Below are positions 25,999 through 34,422 of a stretch of DNA of 47,575 bases, in pieces. Location: positions 98,347 through 145,921 of the forward strand of contig JAIBAJ010000001.1 of the NCBI GenBank assembly GCA_019695265.1, in the 5' to 3' direction. This stretch comes from Bacteroidia bacterium (GTDB lineage Bacteria > Bacteroidota > Bacteroidia > JAIBAJ01). The translations under genes were made by a program, and so were the position numbers. Numbering within the stretch: the stretch's first letter is position 1; every line of letters begins with the position of its first letter. The notes below the pieces were generated by a model. That model saw nothing but the letters and a program-made list of their open reading frames with translations, was not told the origin of the DNA and ran no database searches.

Positions 25999-26006
25999 CA
26001 AAGATA
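25999..26006 (-). promoter_or_regulatory. Candidate -7 promoter element of queG
   Basis: TATCTTTG on the minus strand, 13 nt before the ATG; full match to TAnnTTTG. TTTG occurs 15 nt further upstream, shorter than the usual spacing. Confidence 0.5.
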
Positions 26007-26246
26007 GAACGTAGCAAGTTGCAAACCACGCCTACCTGGCCTAAATAAACCAGAATCCAATTATTAAACCGGCTAATGCTGAATCAAATTCGGAAATAGA
26101 TAAACCATTCTTACACCCTGATAACAGCTTTCTTTCCCTGCTTAATTCGTCTAAAACCAATAAGTTAACTGTGCAATTCGTACTTCAACTTAAAAATGTG
26201 GAATTCATCAAACCTAACGAACCTAGCTTATTTTAAAATACTTAGG

Positions 26247-26680
26247 ATGCGGGCCCCCTCCGCCCTATATTTTTGATTCAAAACCCAAAACTACCTGCAC
26301 GGGCGTCGGGTCACGCTATCGGCTGTAGTCCTCGTCCCCCTAGGCTATCGCCGTAGGTGTCCTGTGGGCTACTTGCCTCTATCGTTGCCCGAAGTGCAAT
26401 CTCCAAGGTAATTACTAATCGAACTTGCGTCAGGATCTATTAGTATACTGCAAAGGGAGAAATATTCAATACTGCCATTTTTTCTAAGTTATTCTTTTAA
26501 CTATGGTAAAAGTACTGCAGATCGGGCTTGCAACTCGGGCAACGATAGAGGCAAGTAGCTCCAAGACCTGAAAGCGCTAGCTGAAAGGGATTGGACTACA
26601 GCCGATAGCGTGACCCGAACGCCTGCTGCAATACCTTTGGAATAAACCAAAAGATTGACAGGCGGAGGGGGCCCGCCAAA
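26247..26680. repeat. Dispersed structured repeat R1, copy D (two inverted half-units)
   Basis: The 434-bp element starts ATGCGGGCCCCCTCCGCCC and ends GGCGGAGGGGGCCCGCCAAA, an inverted repeat. The left half (to about 26399) and right half (from about 26528) are inverted copies with the core CGGGCAACGATAGAGGCAAG, then GTAGC, hairpin, GACTACAGCCGATAGCGTGA. The two apical hairpins differ in sequence. The centre is AT-rich and unremarkable. The right end is 51 nt from the stop of the phosphate-porin gene. The preceding 240 nt (26007-26246) show no gene. Confidence 0.87.
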
Positions 26681-26730
26681 TAATCTATTAAAAAAAACAA
26701 GGTTTAAACCGGTAAATTATTCAGGAATTC

Positions 26731-28038
26731 CTAGAAAGAAAACTGCATGCGGCAGGTAAAAACATCGTCTTTAAGATCTTGCTCAAAGCCCTTCAAACTA
26801 GTTTTTTCATTGCGCACCCAATCATAGAATAACATCAATTTAAGGTTGGTATTAATGAGGTAATTAAATCCAAATCCAAAGGTTTGAAATTTGATATCTG
26901 CCTCGGTAAAGTTGGATGAAGCCGGTCCAATTTCAGCGCCACTCACTTTGGAATTAGGATCGAAAAAATCATACTTAAAAACCAGTTGATAATTTGGTTT
27001 GAAAACGGGTTGTATGAAGTAAAAAATACCGGCATTAAAAGGACGGATATAAATAGGATTGGCCAATTCGGTAGTATTTGCAGGGGTTCTATTAGAAGAT
27101 TTGGAACCTGTTTGAGTACCCATCCAAAATTCGGCTCTCAGTTCAGTAATCCCCCATTTTGTTTTCAATCGGAATTGGGCATCGGCTTCGTAATATTGCC
27201 GCGGTGCCAGGCGTCCCACATTGGAAGGATTGGAATCGACTACAAACACTTGATTACCATTTGAACCGGTTTGAAGAAAATAGCGAGTTGGAATTTGCTG
27301 ATTAATACCACCCGAAAGATAAGAGATGGAGGCAGAAAAGTCGAATTTGTTAACGTGATTAGCTCGGATAAAGGAAAGGCGACCAATTAAATCTTTGGTT
27401 TGGTCAAACTCTAAGTTATTAGTAAGGCCTTGTCCGTTGGAAACACTAAAGTCCAAAGAAAAACGATTCAACAATCCGGAAGCTTTTCTTGGCTGAATGG
27501 TTACCATGGCGCCCAGGTCGCGTTCGACCGGCAAGAGGGTTTGAGACACCCTACCCCGTTCAGGCGACTCCCTGACAGCAGAAGAATAATTCACTTCAAA
27601 TCCGAAAGGTCTGGCGTAAACTCCGGTGGTAAAACAAAGCAAGCCCCATTTTTTTTCATAGATTCTTCCAAAAAAATCACGGATAAAGACTCCTCTTTCC
27701 GTGCCATCGAATTGAAAAACAAAATAGATAATAGGTAATTTTTGCTTGTTGAGTTTAAGATAATCAAACCTAATTCTACCTCGACGCAGGGTAAACCTAT
27801 TGTTTGAATTAGAGCTAAAGTCCCCGCCTGAGAAACCTTTAGCGCCTTTGGATTCGGCCCATTGGTATTGGGGTTGAATATAACCTGAAATGTTAACATT
27901 ACCAAACTTCTTCAGCAATGGTCTGAGTGTATCCACCATTAACAAAGAGGAGTCGGGTATGGTGATGAAAGGTTGCTGAGCGAATACATTTTGAATTAAA
28001 CCCAATCCAAGAAAACAAAAAAGAAGGAATTTTTTCAT
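26731..28038 (-). CDS. Phosphate-selective porin (OprO/OprP family)
   Basis: The 435-residue outer-membrane protein begins with a signal peptide (1-20). It has the features of an OprO/P-type porin: N-terminal NVNISGYIQPQYQWAESKG, RFTLRRGRIRFDYLK, alternating amphipathic strands with aromatic girdles, and a terminal strand ending in Phe (CRMQFSF), the usual outer-membrane assembly signal. Porins of this family form trimers and pass phosphate or polyphosphate. Its neighbours are two inner-membrane phosphate transporters on the opposite strand, which supports the substrate. The divergent 269-bp region carries Pho-box-like repeats. R1-D lies just after its stop. Confidence 0.9.
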   Translation of the reverse strand: MKKFLLFCFLGLGLIQNVFAQQPFITIPDSSLLMVDTLRPLLKKFGNVNISGYIQPQYQWAESKGAKGFSGGDFSSNSNNRFTLRRGRIRFDYLKLNKQKLPIIYFVFQFDGTERGVFIRDFFGRIYEKKWGLLCFTTGVYARPFGFEVNYSSAVRESPERGRVSQTLLPVERDLGAMVTIQPRKASGLLNRFSLDFSVSNGQGLTNNLEFDQTKDLIGRLSFIRANHVNKFDFSASISYLSGGINQQIPTRYFLQTGSNGNQVFVVDSNPSNVGRLAPRQYYEADAQFRLKTKWGITELRAEFWMGTQTGSKSSNRTPANTTELANPIYIRPFNAGIFYFIQPVFKPNYQLVFKYDFFDPNSKVSGAEIGPASSNFTEADIKFQTFGFGFNYLINTNLKLMLFYDWVRNEKTSLKGFEQDLKDDVFTCRMQFSF

Positions 28039-28069
28039 TCAGCTTAACAATTTGATAATTCTGCAAAAA

Positions 28070-28119
28070 GATTGCCTTAATCTTGTTTAAAGTTTGCCTT
28101 AATATTAATTTAATGTTAA
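28070..28119 (-). promoter_or_regulatory. Pho-box-like 11-bp direct repeats upstream of the phosphate porin
   Basis: On the minus strand: TTAACA (28119-28114), N5, TTAATA (28108-28103), N5, GCAAAC, N5, ACAAGA, N5, GCAATC. Repeats are phased at exactly 11 bp across about 50 bp. On the plus strand this appears as repeated TTGCCTTAAT 22 bp apart. PhoB/PhoP-type response regulators bind 11-bp-spaced direct repeats. A near-match -7 element (TCTTTTTG, 28071-28064) follows, about 26 nt before the ATG. Confidence 0.6.
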
Positions 28120-28244
28120 GAAATGGCCCAAACATGGATTAAATACAAAAATCTAATTATCAATAGATTATAAATCCATCGCTTGCAACCCTACTACAAG
28201 CCGGACAAAGGAAAAAGAATGAATTTGAAGATTAGGAAAGAAAC

Positions 28245-28289
28245 TTTACATTGGCTTAACATTGGAAGGGGGGACCACTAATATTTTTG
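28245..28289 (+). promoter_or_regulatory. Pho-box-like direct repeat and -7 element upstream of PiT
   Basis: TTTACA (28245-28250), TTGGC, TTAACA (28256-28261), TTGGA: two 11-bp units agreeing at 9 of 11 positions. The second unit overlaps the -33 region of a promoter whose -7 element is TATTTTTG (28282-28289), 18 nt before ATG 28308. An activator box replacing the -33 element is the classical Pho arrangement. Confidence 0.6.
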
Positions 28290-28307
28290 CTTCAAAATTT
28301 GAAATAG

Positions 28308-29708
28308 ATGGATTTATCAGTTAGTTTACTAATTCTTCTTGCCATTTGCATTTTGTGTGCATGCGCCTTTGAATTTATCAATGGATTTCATGACACGGCC
28401 AATGCAGTAGCGACTGTAATTTACACCCACTCCTTAGAGCCAACCAAGGCCGTTTTACTTTCAGGAATTTGCAATGCTTTAGGGGTATTGGTAGGAGGAA
28501 TATCGGTTGCTATGGGAATTATTAATTTGTTACCGATAGACATATTACTTGACCAACAGATTTCGCATAGTTTGAGCATGGTGTTTGCGATGTTATTGAC
28601 AGCTATTATTTGGAATTTAGGCACCTGGTATTTAGGCATTCCGGCATCGAGTTCTCATACCTTGATAGGCTCCATTTTAGGTGTTGGGCTTGGATATTCC
28701 TTGTATTCGGGTGGAAGTTCATCTACAGTGAATTGGGGAAAAGCCGGCGACATCGGACTTTCCTTATTAATTTCTCCGTTCTTCGGGTTTAGTCTTACCA
28801 TTTTCCTTATGTTTTTAATGAAACAATTTATCAAGGATAAAGAGATATTCAAAGAGCCAAACAAAAAGAAAGGTCCACCCAATTGGATAAAGTATTTATT
28901 GTGGTTTACCTGTGCTTCGGTGAGTTTTACACATGGATCGAACGATGGACAAAAAGGAGTTGGACTAATTATGCTAATCTTAATTGCGATTGCACCAACC
29001 TACTACGCTTTGGATATGGAAAAGAACCACAAGGATATGTTTTCGCAAGTGGCCCAGATTCAAAATGTTGCCTTTGCATTGGAACATACCAAGCTATCGT
29101 CTACAGATAGCGTACAGGTTTCAAAAATAAGTACTGAAACCTCCCAGTTAAATGCTTCTTTGGCCGCCATGGGAAATGATATTCATTTTAATAAGCAAGA
29201 TCGGTTTAGAGGCAGAAAGAACATTTTGATTATTGAAAAGGCCAGTAAAAAACTTTTGGAAAGTGAGGATTTGGAGATTAGCGAATCACAACGCAAGGTG
29301 CTAAGCGGTTCGGTTAAAAAACTTTTGGATTATACCAATTACACCCCACTATGGGTAATAATACTCATATCCTTATCGCTTGGTATCGGCACCATGGTTG
29401 GCTGGAAACGAATCGTAGTGACCATTGGAGAGAAAATTGGAAAAACCCATTTAACTTATGCACAAGGAGCAAGTGCCGAATTGGTAGCAGCAAGCACCAT
29501 TGGAGTTAGCACTATGTTAGGACTGCCGGTAAGCACCACCCATGTGCTTTCTTCGGGAATTGCAGGCAGCATGGTTGCCAGCAGTGGAATAAGAAACCTT
29601 CAGCGTAAAATGGTAACGAACATTGGATTAGCATGGGTACTTACACTTCCTGTTTGTATAACCTTATCGGCCAGTTTGTTTTATCTATTCCGCCTCATTG
29701 CCGGATAA
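28308..29708 (+). CDS. PiT-family inorganic phosphate transporter
   Basis: The 466-residue inner-membrane protein carries both PiT signatures: FINGFHDTANAVAT near residue 24 and SFTHGSNDGQKGVG near residue 205. PiT carriers move phosphate, usually as a metal-phosphate complex, with protons or sodium. Five or so membrane helices precede and about four follow a soluble loop of roughly 100 residues (about 240-340), which in this phylum is often acidic and charged. It is divergent from the porin and 15 nt upstream of the Na/Pi cotransporter. A pit gene without a PhoU-like partner on its own strand is explained by the PhoU-like domain in the next gene. Confidence 0.93.
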   Translation: MDLSVSLLILLAICILCACAFEFINGFHDTANAVATVIYTHSLEPTKAVLLSGICNALGVLVGGISVAMGIINLLPIDILLDQQISHSLSMVFAMLLTAIIWNLGTWYLGIPASSSHTLIGSILGVGLGYSLYSGGSSSTVNWGKAGDIGLSLLISPFFGFSLTIFLMFLMKQFIKDKEIFKEPNKKKGPPNWIKYLLWFTCASVSFTHGSNDGQKGVGLIMLILIAIAPTYYALDMEKNHKDMFSQVAQIQNVAFALEHTKLSSTDSVQVSKISTETSQLNASLAAMGNDIHFNKQDRFRGRKNILIIEKASKKLLESEDLEISESQRKVLSGSVKKLLDYTNYTPLWVIILISLSLGIGTMVGWKRIVVTIGEKIGKTHLTYAQGASAELVAASTIGVSTMLGLPVSTTHVLSSGIAGSMVASSGIRNLQRKMVTNIGLAWVLTLPVCITLSASLFYLFRLIAG

Positions 29709-29723
29709 TCAAATTAGGGTAAG

Positions 29724-31469
29724 ATGTTATTTGGCATGTTGAATTTTCTTCAGTTTCTAGGTTCTTTGGGTTTATTCCTGTATGGAATGAAAACCTTAAG
29801 TGAAGGAATTCAAAGAGCCGCCGGTGAGCCTTTAAGAAACTTGTTGCGATCGGCTACCAAACACCGAATTTTAGGGGTGTTAACCGGGATGCTATTGACC
29901 ATCGTCATTCAATTTTCTTCTGCATCAACCGTGATGTTTGTGAGCTTTGTGAATGCAGATTTACTAACGGTTTTCCAAAGTTTTTCATTAATTATTGGTG
30001 CCAATATCGGAACCACCCTGAAAGGATGGCTGTTTGCCTATGTGGGATTTCAAGGTCAAATTCAGCTTTCGCACATTGCCATAGTACTATTAGGATTATT
30101 CTTTCCTGCTCTTTTTAGCAGAAACAAGAAACTCAAATACACGGCTGAATTCTTTTTTGGGATGGGAATTTTGCTGATAGGGCTTGATTTTTTAAAACGC
30201 AGCTTACCGGATGTACAAGAACACCCTGAATTGGTAGAATGGATAAGGAGTTACTCCTCACAAGGCTCAGCATCATTACTTTTATTTGTACTTATTGGAG
30301 CAATTATCACGGCCTTATTGCAAAGCTCATCAGCCATGATGATTATTGTTTTAGTTTCTGTAAGTCAGGGTTGGGTGGATTTTTACCATGCTTCAGCTAT
30401 GATATTGGGAGAGAATATTGGGACAACCATAACTGCAAATCTAGCAGCACTGGTGGCAAATACGAATGCCAAACGGGCAGCTTTGTTCCATACGCTATTT
30501 AATTTAACCGGTGTAATCTTATTCTTGCCACTGCTATATCCCGCCTTGCAACTATTAGATCTGTTTTGCACCCAGGTTCTTCAAATGCCTGTATCTGCCT
30601 TTTCTTCTGCACCTAAGGCTCAGGAGGCCGTTATTCCTGTTGCATTGGCCGTTTTCCATACCATGTTTAACACCCTTACAGCATTGGTTGTTCTTCCTTT
30701 CCTGAAACAATTTGAAAAACTGCTATTATTTATTTTACCAAATAGAGAAGAAGAAGAACAGCACCATCTTCAATACATAAGCCGAGGACTTCTTAACACC
30801 ACCGAAATATCTCTGGAAGAAGCTCGTAAAGAAATTGCAAGGTTTGGAAATATTACTCGCCGAACCACTACGTTTATTCAGTCCATCGTAGACGAAAAGG
30901 AATCCAAACACAAAGAAATACTTATTGAAAGAGTTGCAAAATATGAAGAAATAACCGATCGGATTGAATTGGAAGTGGCCAGTTATTTATCGCATGCTTC
31001 AGAACAAGAAATAAGTGTTGAAACCAGTCAACAAATTAGGGCAATGCTGATGGTAATTGGAGAATTGGAAACCATAGGCGATATTTGTTTTCATCTGAGC
31101 AAATCGCTGGAAAGGAAAACAGAGCAAAAAATCTGGTTTAACCAGGACCAACGGGATTATTTAAAAGAATTACATATACAATTGGTTAAGGCTTTTGATA
31201 TTATGATTGAGAATTTAGAGGCCAATTATGATAAAGCCCAAATAGAACAATCCTTGATGTTAGAGGCAAGTATTAACTCCTTGCATGATAAGGCAAGAGA
31301 TAAAAACCTCAAGCAAATTGAAAAAGGAAAGGTAAAATTAAATGGGGCATTAATTTTCAACGACCTGGTAAGTGGTTACGAGAAAATCGGCAACCATGTA
31401 TTAAGGGTTTCCCAAGCCATAGTTGGAATTAATACCAAAAGGAGTTTGATTGGAGAGTATGGAGCTTAG
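29724..31469 (+). CDS. Na/Pi cotransporter family protein with C-terminal PhoU-like domain
   Basis: The 581-residue protein has the NptA/SLC34-like repeats: FSSASTVMFVSFV with GANIGTTLKGW, then QSSSAMMIIVLVS with GENIGTTITAN. These two inverted Q-S-S/GxNIGTT repeats form the sodium and phosphate path. Residues about 345-570 are a helical PhoU-like domain (coiled E/K-rich helices), usual in bacterial members. ATG 29724 is 15 nt after the PiT stop; ATG 29736 is an alternative. The two phosphate carriers form an operon and probably differ in affinity or coupling ion. The stop codon overlaps that of the convergent vWA gene by 4 nt. Confidence 0.92.
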   Translation: MLFGMLNFLQFLGSLGLFLYGMKTLSEGIQRAAGEPLRNLLRSATKHRILGVLTGMLLTIVIQFSSASTVMFVSFVNADLLTVFQSFSLIIGANIGTTLKGWLFAYVGFQGQIQLSHIAIVLLGLFFPALFSRNKKLKYTAEFFFGMGILLIGLDFLKRSLPDVQEHPELVEWIRSYSSQGSASLLLFVLIGAIITALLQSSSAMMIIVLVSVSQGWVDFYHASAMILGENIGTTITANLAALVANTNAKRAALFHTLFNLTGVILFLPLLYPALQLLDLFCTQVLQMPVSAFSSAPKAQEAVIPVALAVFHTMFNTLTALVVLPFLKQFEKLLLFILPNREEEEQHHLQYISRGLLNTTEISLEEARKEIARFGNITRRTTTFIQSIVDEKESKHKEILIERVAKYEEITDRIELEVASYLSHASEQEISVETSQQIRAMLMVIGELETIGDICFHLSKSLERKTEQKIWFNQDQRDYLKELHIQLVKAFDIMIENLEANYDKAQIEQSLMLEASINSLHDKARDKNLKQIEKGKVKLNGALIFNDLVSGYEKIGNHVLRVSQAIVGINTKRSLIGEYGA

Positions 31470-33553
31470 TAGGCCCCACCCCATTTGCGAACAAACCATT
31501 CCATAGCCAGTAAAAGGATAATCAATCCAAAAATCCATTTAAGGTGAATGGCCTCATCAAAGGTTGAATAGTTATAAATTACCGGTTTAAGATTTTCGGA
31601 CTTTTGGATTTCGTTTGAAATGTTTTTCATATCCTTTGGCAGGTAAAATTTACCATGAGTAGCCAAAGACATAGTCCTTAAGAGCTGGTGATCAGCCGTG
31701 ATAGTTGTGAATTCCAATTTAATTTCGCTCACCACAAATTTACCATTGGCTTTTAAAAGCTTATCACCCATTTTAGTGGAAGCTTCGTAAGAATATACAC
31801 CCGGAGGAAAAATACCGGCATCCAGACGATAAGACCTATCCGTTTTGCCCAAAACAAACTGGTATTTCTTGCCTTTAGAATTGGAAACCATTAAGTTTAT
31901 ATCAGCTTGATTGATTAATTCATAGCTATCATTATAAATCTCCCCTTCAAATAGAACAGACTCGTTTTCTTGAAATTTATTCTTGGTAATTATTCGGAAC
32001 TGGCTTTTGTCTTGCTTCACAGCCAGGTACTGAACAATCTTACTCACCAATTCATCAAAATTGCGGGTAGATTTATTTTGATTAAAGTCTGCCAGTCTCC
32101 ATTTCCAGCAGTTTTCGCCTAAGAGGCTACCCATTTTACGATTTCCATTCTGGCCAAAAACAAGTAAAGGATTTTCGGTATTTACTGTACCTATTTTTTG
32201 AAACAACAAAGTTTGGGCACCAGGGCTAGATTTAAAATCTCCGTAGGGAGATAGTAAAGGCGGAAATTTTTCCAATTGTGAGGTTAATTCGGGGCTCAGA
32301 CTAAACAATGCAAAATTTCGGTTAAAAATTGCTTGGGTTTCATTAGTCGTATTGGAACGAGTTTGAATACTAACACCGTTTCCCAACTGATTAAAATTTG
32401 GAATGGAAGAAGATGAACTTACAACAAATAAAGCCGGAACTTCCGTTTTAAGAAGTTCTTGAATACAATTTTGACCATCCCCAGATGCTGCCGGAATACC
32501 ATGGAAAATCACTAGATTGTAGGCTTCAAGCTTCTTTTTAAGGTTAAGTGCTGAGCTTGTTTCCACCTCATAACTTTGATTGGCTTCAATGGAATTTTTC
32601 AATGCCGCAATGTCGGGGTGAGGATTTGCATAAACCAATAACACTTTTTGCCTTCCATCCAACACTTCAATATAGGCTTCAGCGGTATTATTAGAGGTAG
32701 TTACTTCGCCCTTAATGGTTTGCAATCGAATACTATATCGCTGCATTCCAACTTTTTCCGCCTTAAGCATGAAGGAGAACTGCTTTTGAAATCGATTTCC
32801 GGCAATTTGGAAATCTTGGCTTGCTTTAACTTGTCCGGATTCGTCTATGATTTGAATGACAGAACTCAAGCCTTGACAAAGTTTAGCTTCTACCGTGATC
32901 TCCAAAGGAAAGTTGTTTCCTAGGTATGCATATTTATTATGACTTACCAAGTTAATTAACAGATCCTTTTTGGGCAAAGTATCACCCAACCCTACCGCGT
33001 AAATTGGCACACCCAATTCTTTGGAAACAAACACCGGGTTATTACCTTGATTATAAATACCATCGGTAGCAAGTACAATGGCACCTAAATTCTGGTTGGA
33101 GAACCGGTCGCGGATTTGTGAAACTACGGCGGAGAGATTCGTAACCTTTCCATTGTAATTTACATTCTCATTGGCTGAAATTTCCTCATCAAAAACAAAG
33201 GAACTCACATCAAATTTTGACTCCAATTGAGATTTCAACTGAGACCACTCCTCAACAAATTCCTTTTCATAATAAGACTTTTTACCAACTGCAGTTATTG
33301 AACTGGAGTTGTCTCTTAAAAAGACCAATTTAGGCTTTTGAACCTCCCTGTGATTAGTTGCCAACAGAGGTGATAACAATAAAAAACTTATCAAGAACAA
33401 ACTCAAAAACCGGAAGGCTGCAATCAGTTTTTTCAACCAGGGGTTCATTTCCGGAAAAACATCCCTTTTACCATACAACAGCCAAGAAAAGAAAGCTGCT
33501 ATAGCCAAACAAACTAATACGTACCAGACAGGATATTCCAATGATAAATTCAC
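31466..33553 (-). CDS. vWA-domain inner-membrane protein
   Basis: The 695-residue protein has two N-terminal membrane helices (about 8-25 and 40-65), a periplasmic von Willebrand A-like domain and a C-terminal membrane helix (about 670-690). The MIDAS motif DNSSS (D-x-S-x-S) follows KLVFLRD, and the later MIDAS Asp is in LATDGIYNQG. Residues about 200-310 look like a beta-rich CARDB or Ig-like domain, then a second Rossmann-like segment at 320-420. The family is common in Bacteroidota next to Bat-like genes, but its role is unknown. It lies 12 nt after the PASTA gene and ends the four-gene cluster. Confidence 0.85.
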   Translation of the reverse strand: MNLSLEYPVWYVLVCLAIAAFFSWLLYGKRDVFPEMNPWLKKLIAAFRFLSLFLISFLLLSPLLATNHREVQKPKLVFLRDNSSSITAVGKKSYYEKEFVEEWSQLKSQLESKFDVSSFVFDEEISANENVNYNGKVTNLSAVVSQIRDRFSNQNLGAIVLATDGIYNQGNNPVFVSKELGVPIYAVGLGDTLPKKDLLINLVSHNKYAYLGNNFPLEITVEAKLCQGLSSVIQIIDESGQVKASQDFQIAGNRFQKQFSFMLKAEKVGMQRYSIRLQTIKGEVTTSNNTAEAYIEVLDGRQKVLLVYANPHPDIAALKNSIEANQSYEVETSSALNLKKKLEAYNLVIFHGIPAASGDGQNCIQELLKTEVPALFVVSSSSSIPNFNQLGNGVSIQTRSNTTNETQAIFNRNFALFSLSPELTSQLEKFPPLLSPYGDFKSSPGAQTLLFQKIGTVNTENPLLVFGQNGNRKMGSLLGENCWKWRLADFNQNKSTRNFDELVSKIVQYLAVKQDKSQFRIITKNKFQENESVLFEGEIYNDSYELINQADINLMVSNSKGKKYQFVLGKTDRSYRLDAGIFPPGVYSYEASTKMGDKLLKANGKFVVSEIKLEFTTITADHQLLRTMSLATHGKFYLPKDMKNISNEIQKSENLKPVIYNYSTFDEAIHLKWIFGLIILLLAMEWFVRKWGGAY

Positions 33554-33565
33554 CTCAACTACACA

Positions 33566-34369
33566 TTAGTTTGGAACAGATAAGGTATCAGGTTTTACCT
33601 TACTAAAATCGCTTGTTAAAAATATATCGATACTTTGTCCTGAGCCAATTCTTGCCTCTGGTCTAAAGAGAGGCGCCTGGCGATACACCTTGGCCGTTAA
33701 GCTATCTTTGACCGTATTGTCCCACAAAACCGATCCAACACTCAAGGAAGAAGATTCAATTGCTGAAACTGCTTCCAATTTAGTTAGTCCAATCAGGTTA
33801 GGAACATAAATATCCTCATCTCCCAATCCGCTACCTACCACCAAATTCACAGAACTTCCCTTATTCACCAGGGCTCCGGGCTTAACTTCCTTTCCTCCTA
33901 TTAGTTGTTTCAAAACTGCATTCTTAGCCAAATCAGGTACATATTGTAACCGTCCAACTTTTAGTCCGTAGGTTTCAATTCGGGCAGTAGCCTGACGTAA
34001 TGTCAAATCAACCAGATTAGGCATTTTCACCTTGGGGGGTAAAATAGCATTAACTGTTAAATATATTATTCTATCTTTTTTTACGAAAGAACCAGGCTTT
34101 GGCACTTGGTCGGCTACGGCGCCTTTTTGTGCTTTTAGGTCAAAAACCGAATCAATAATAGCATAACGTAAATTGGTTGATTCAATAAATTTATCCAAAT
34201 CTGCTTTGTTTTTCCCTTTAAAATCAGGCACTTCAACCTTTTCACCATTATGAGTATAAAAACCTAGGATAAACATTACCAAGGTAGTGAATACAATCCA
34301 GCCTCCGATAATGATACCCATTTGCTTTAAAAAGGGTTTAGATTTTACAAAAATTAGTATTTCCTTCAT
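33566..34369 (-). CDS. PASTA-domain membrane protein
   Basis: The 267-residue protein has one membrane helix (about 17-38) and three PASTA repeats in the periplasm (about 45-110, 112-182 and 185-255), each beginning (V/M)PxLxGLT-like: VEVPDFKGKN, VKMPNLVDLT and IYVPNLIGLT. PASTA domains bind peptidoglycan fragments or beta-lactams in other phyla. There is no kinase or transpeptidase domain here, so this is a stand-alone PASTA protein. It lies 53 nt after the T9SS protein gene and 12 nt before the vWA gene. Confidence 0.93.
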   Translation of the reverse strand: MKEILIFVKSKPFLKQMGIIIGGWIVFTTLVMFILGFYTHNGEKVEVPDFKGKNKADLDKFIESTNLRYAIIDSVFDLKAQKGAVADQVPKPGSFVKKDRIIYLTVNAILPPKVKMPNLVDLTLRQATARIETYGLKVGRLQYVPDLAKNAVLKQLIGGKEVKPGALVNKGSSVNLVVGSGLGDEDIYVPNLIGLTKLEAVSAIESSSLSVGSVLWDNTVKDSLTAKVYRQAPLFRPEARIGSGQSIDIFLTSDFSKVKPDTLSVPN

Positions 34370-34422
34370 TTCTTGCGCTTGGGTTCAATTAACAAAAGTA
34401 CCTAGAAAAAATTCTCTTTGAC

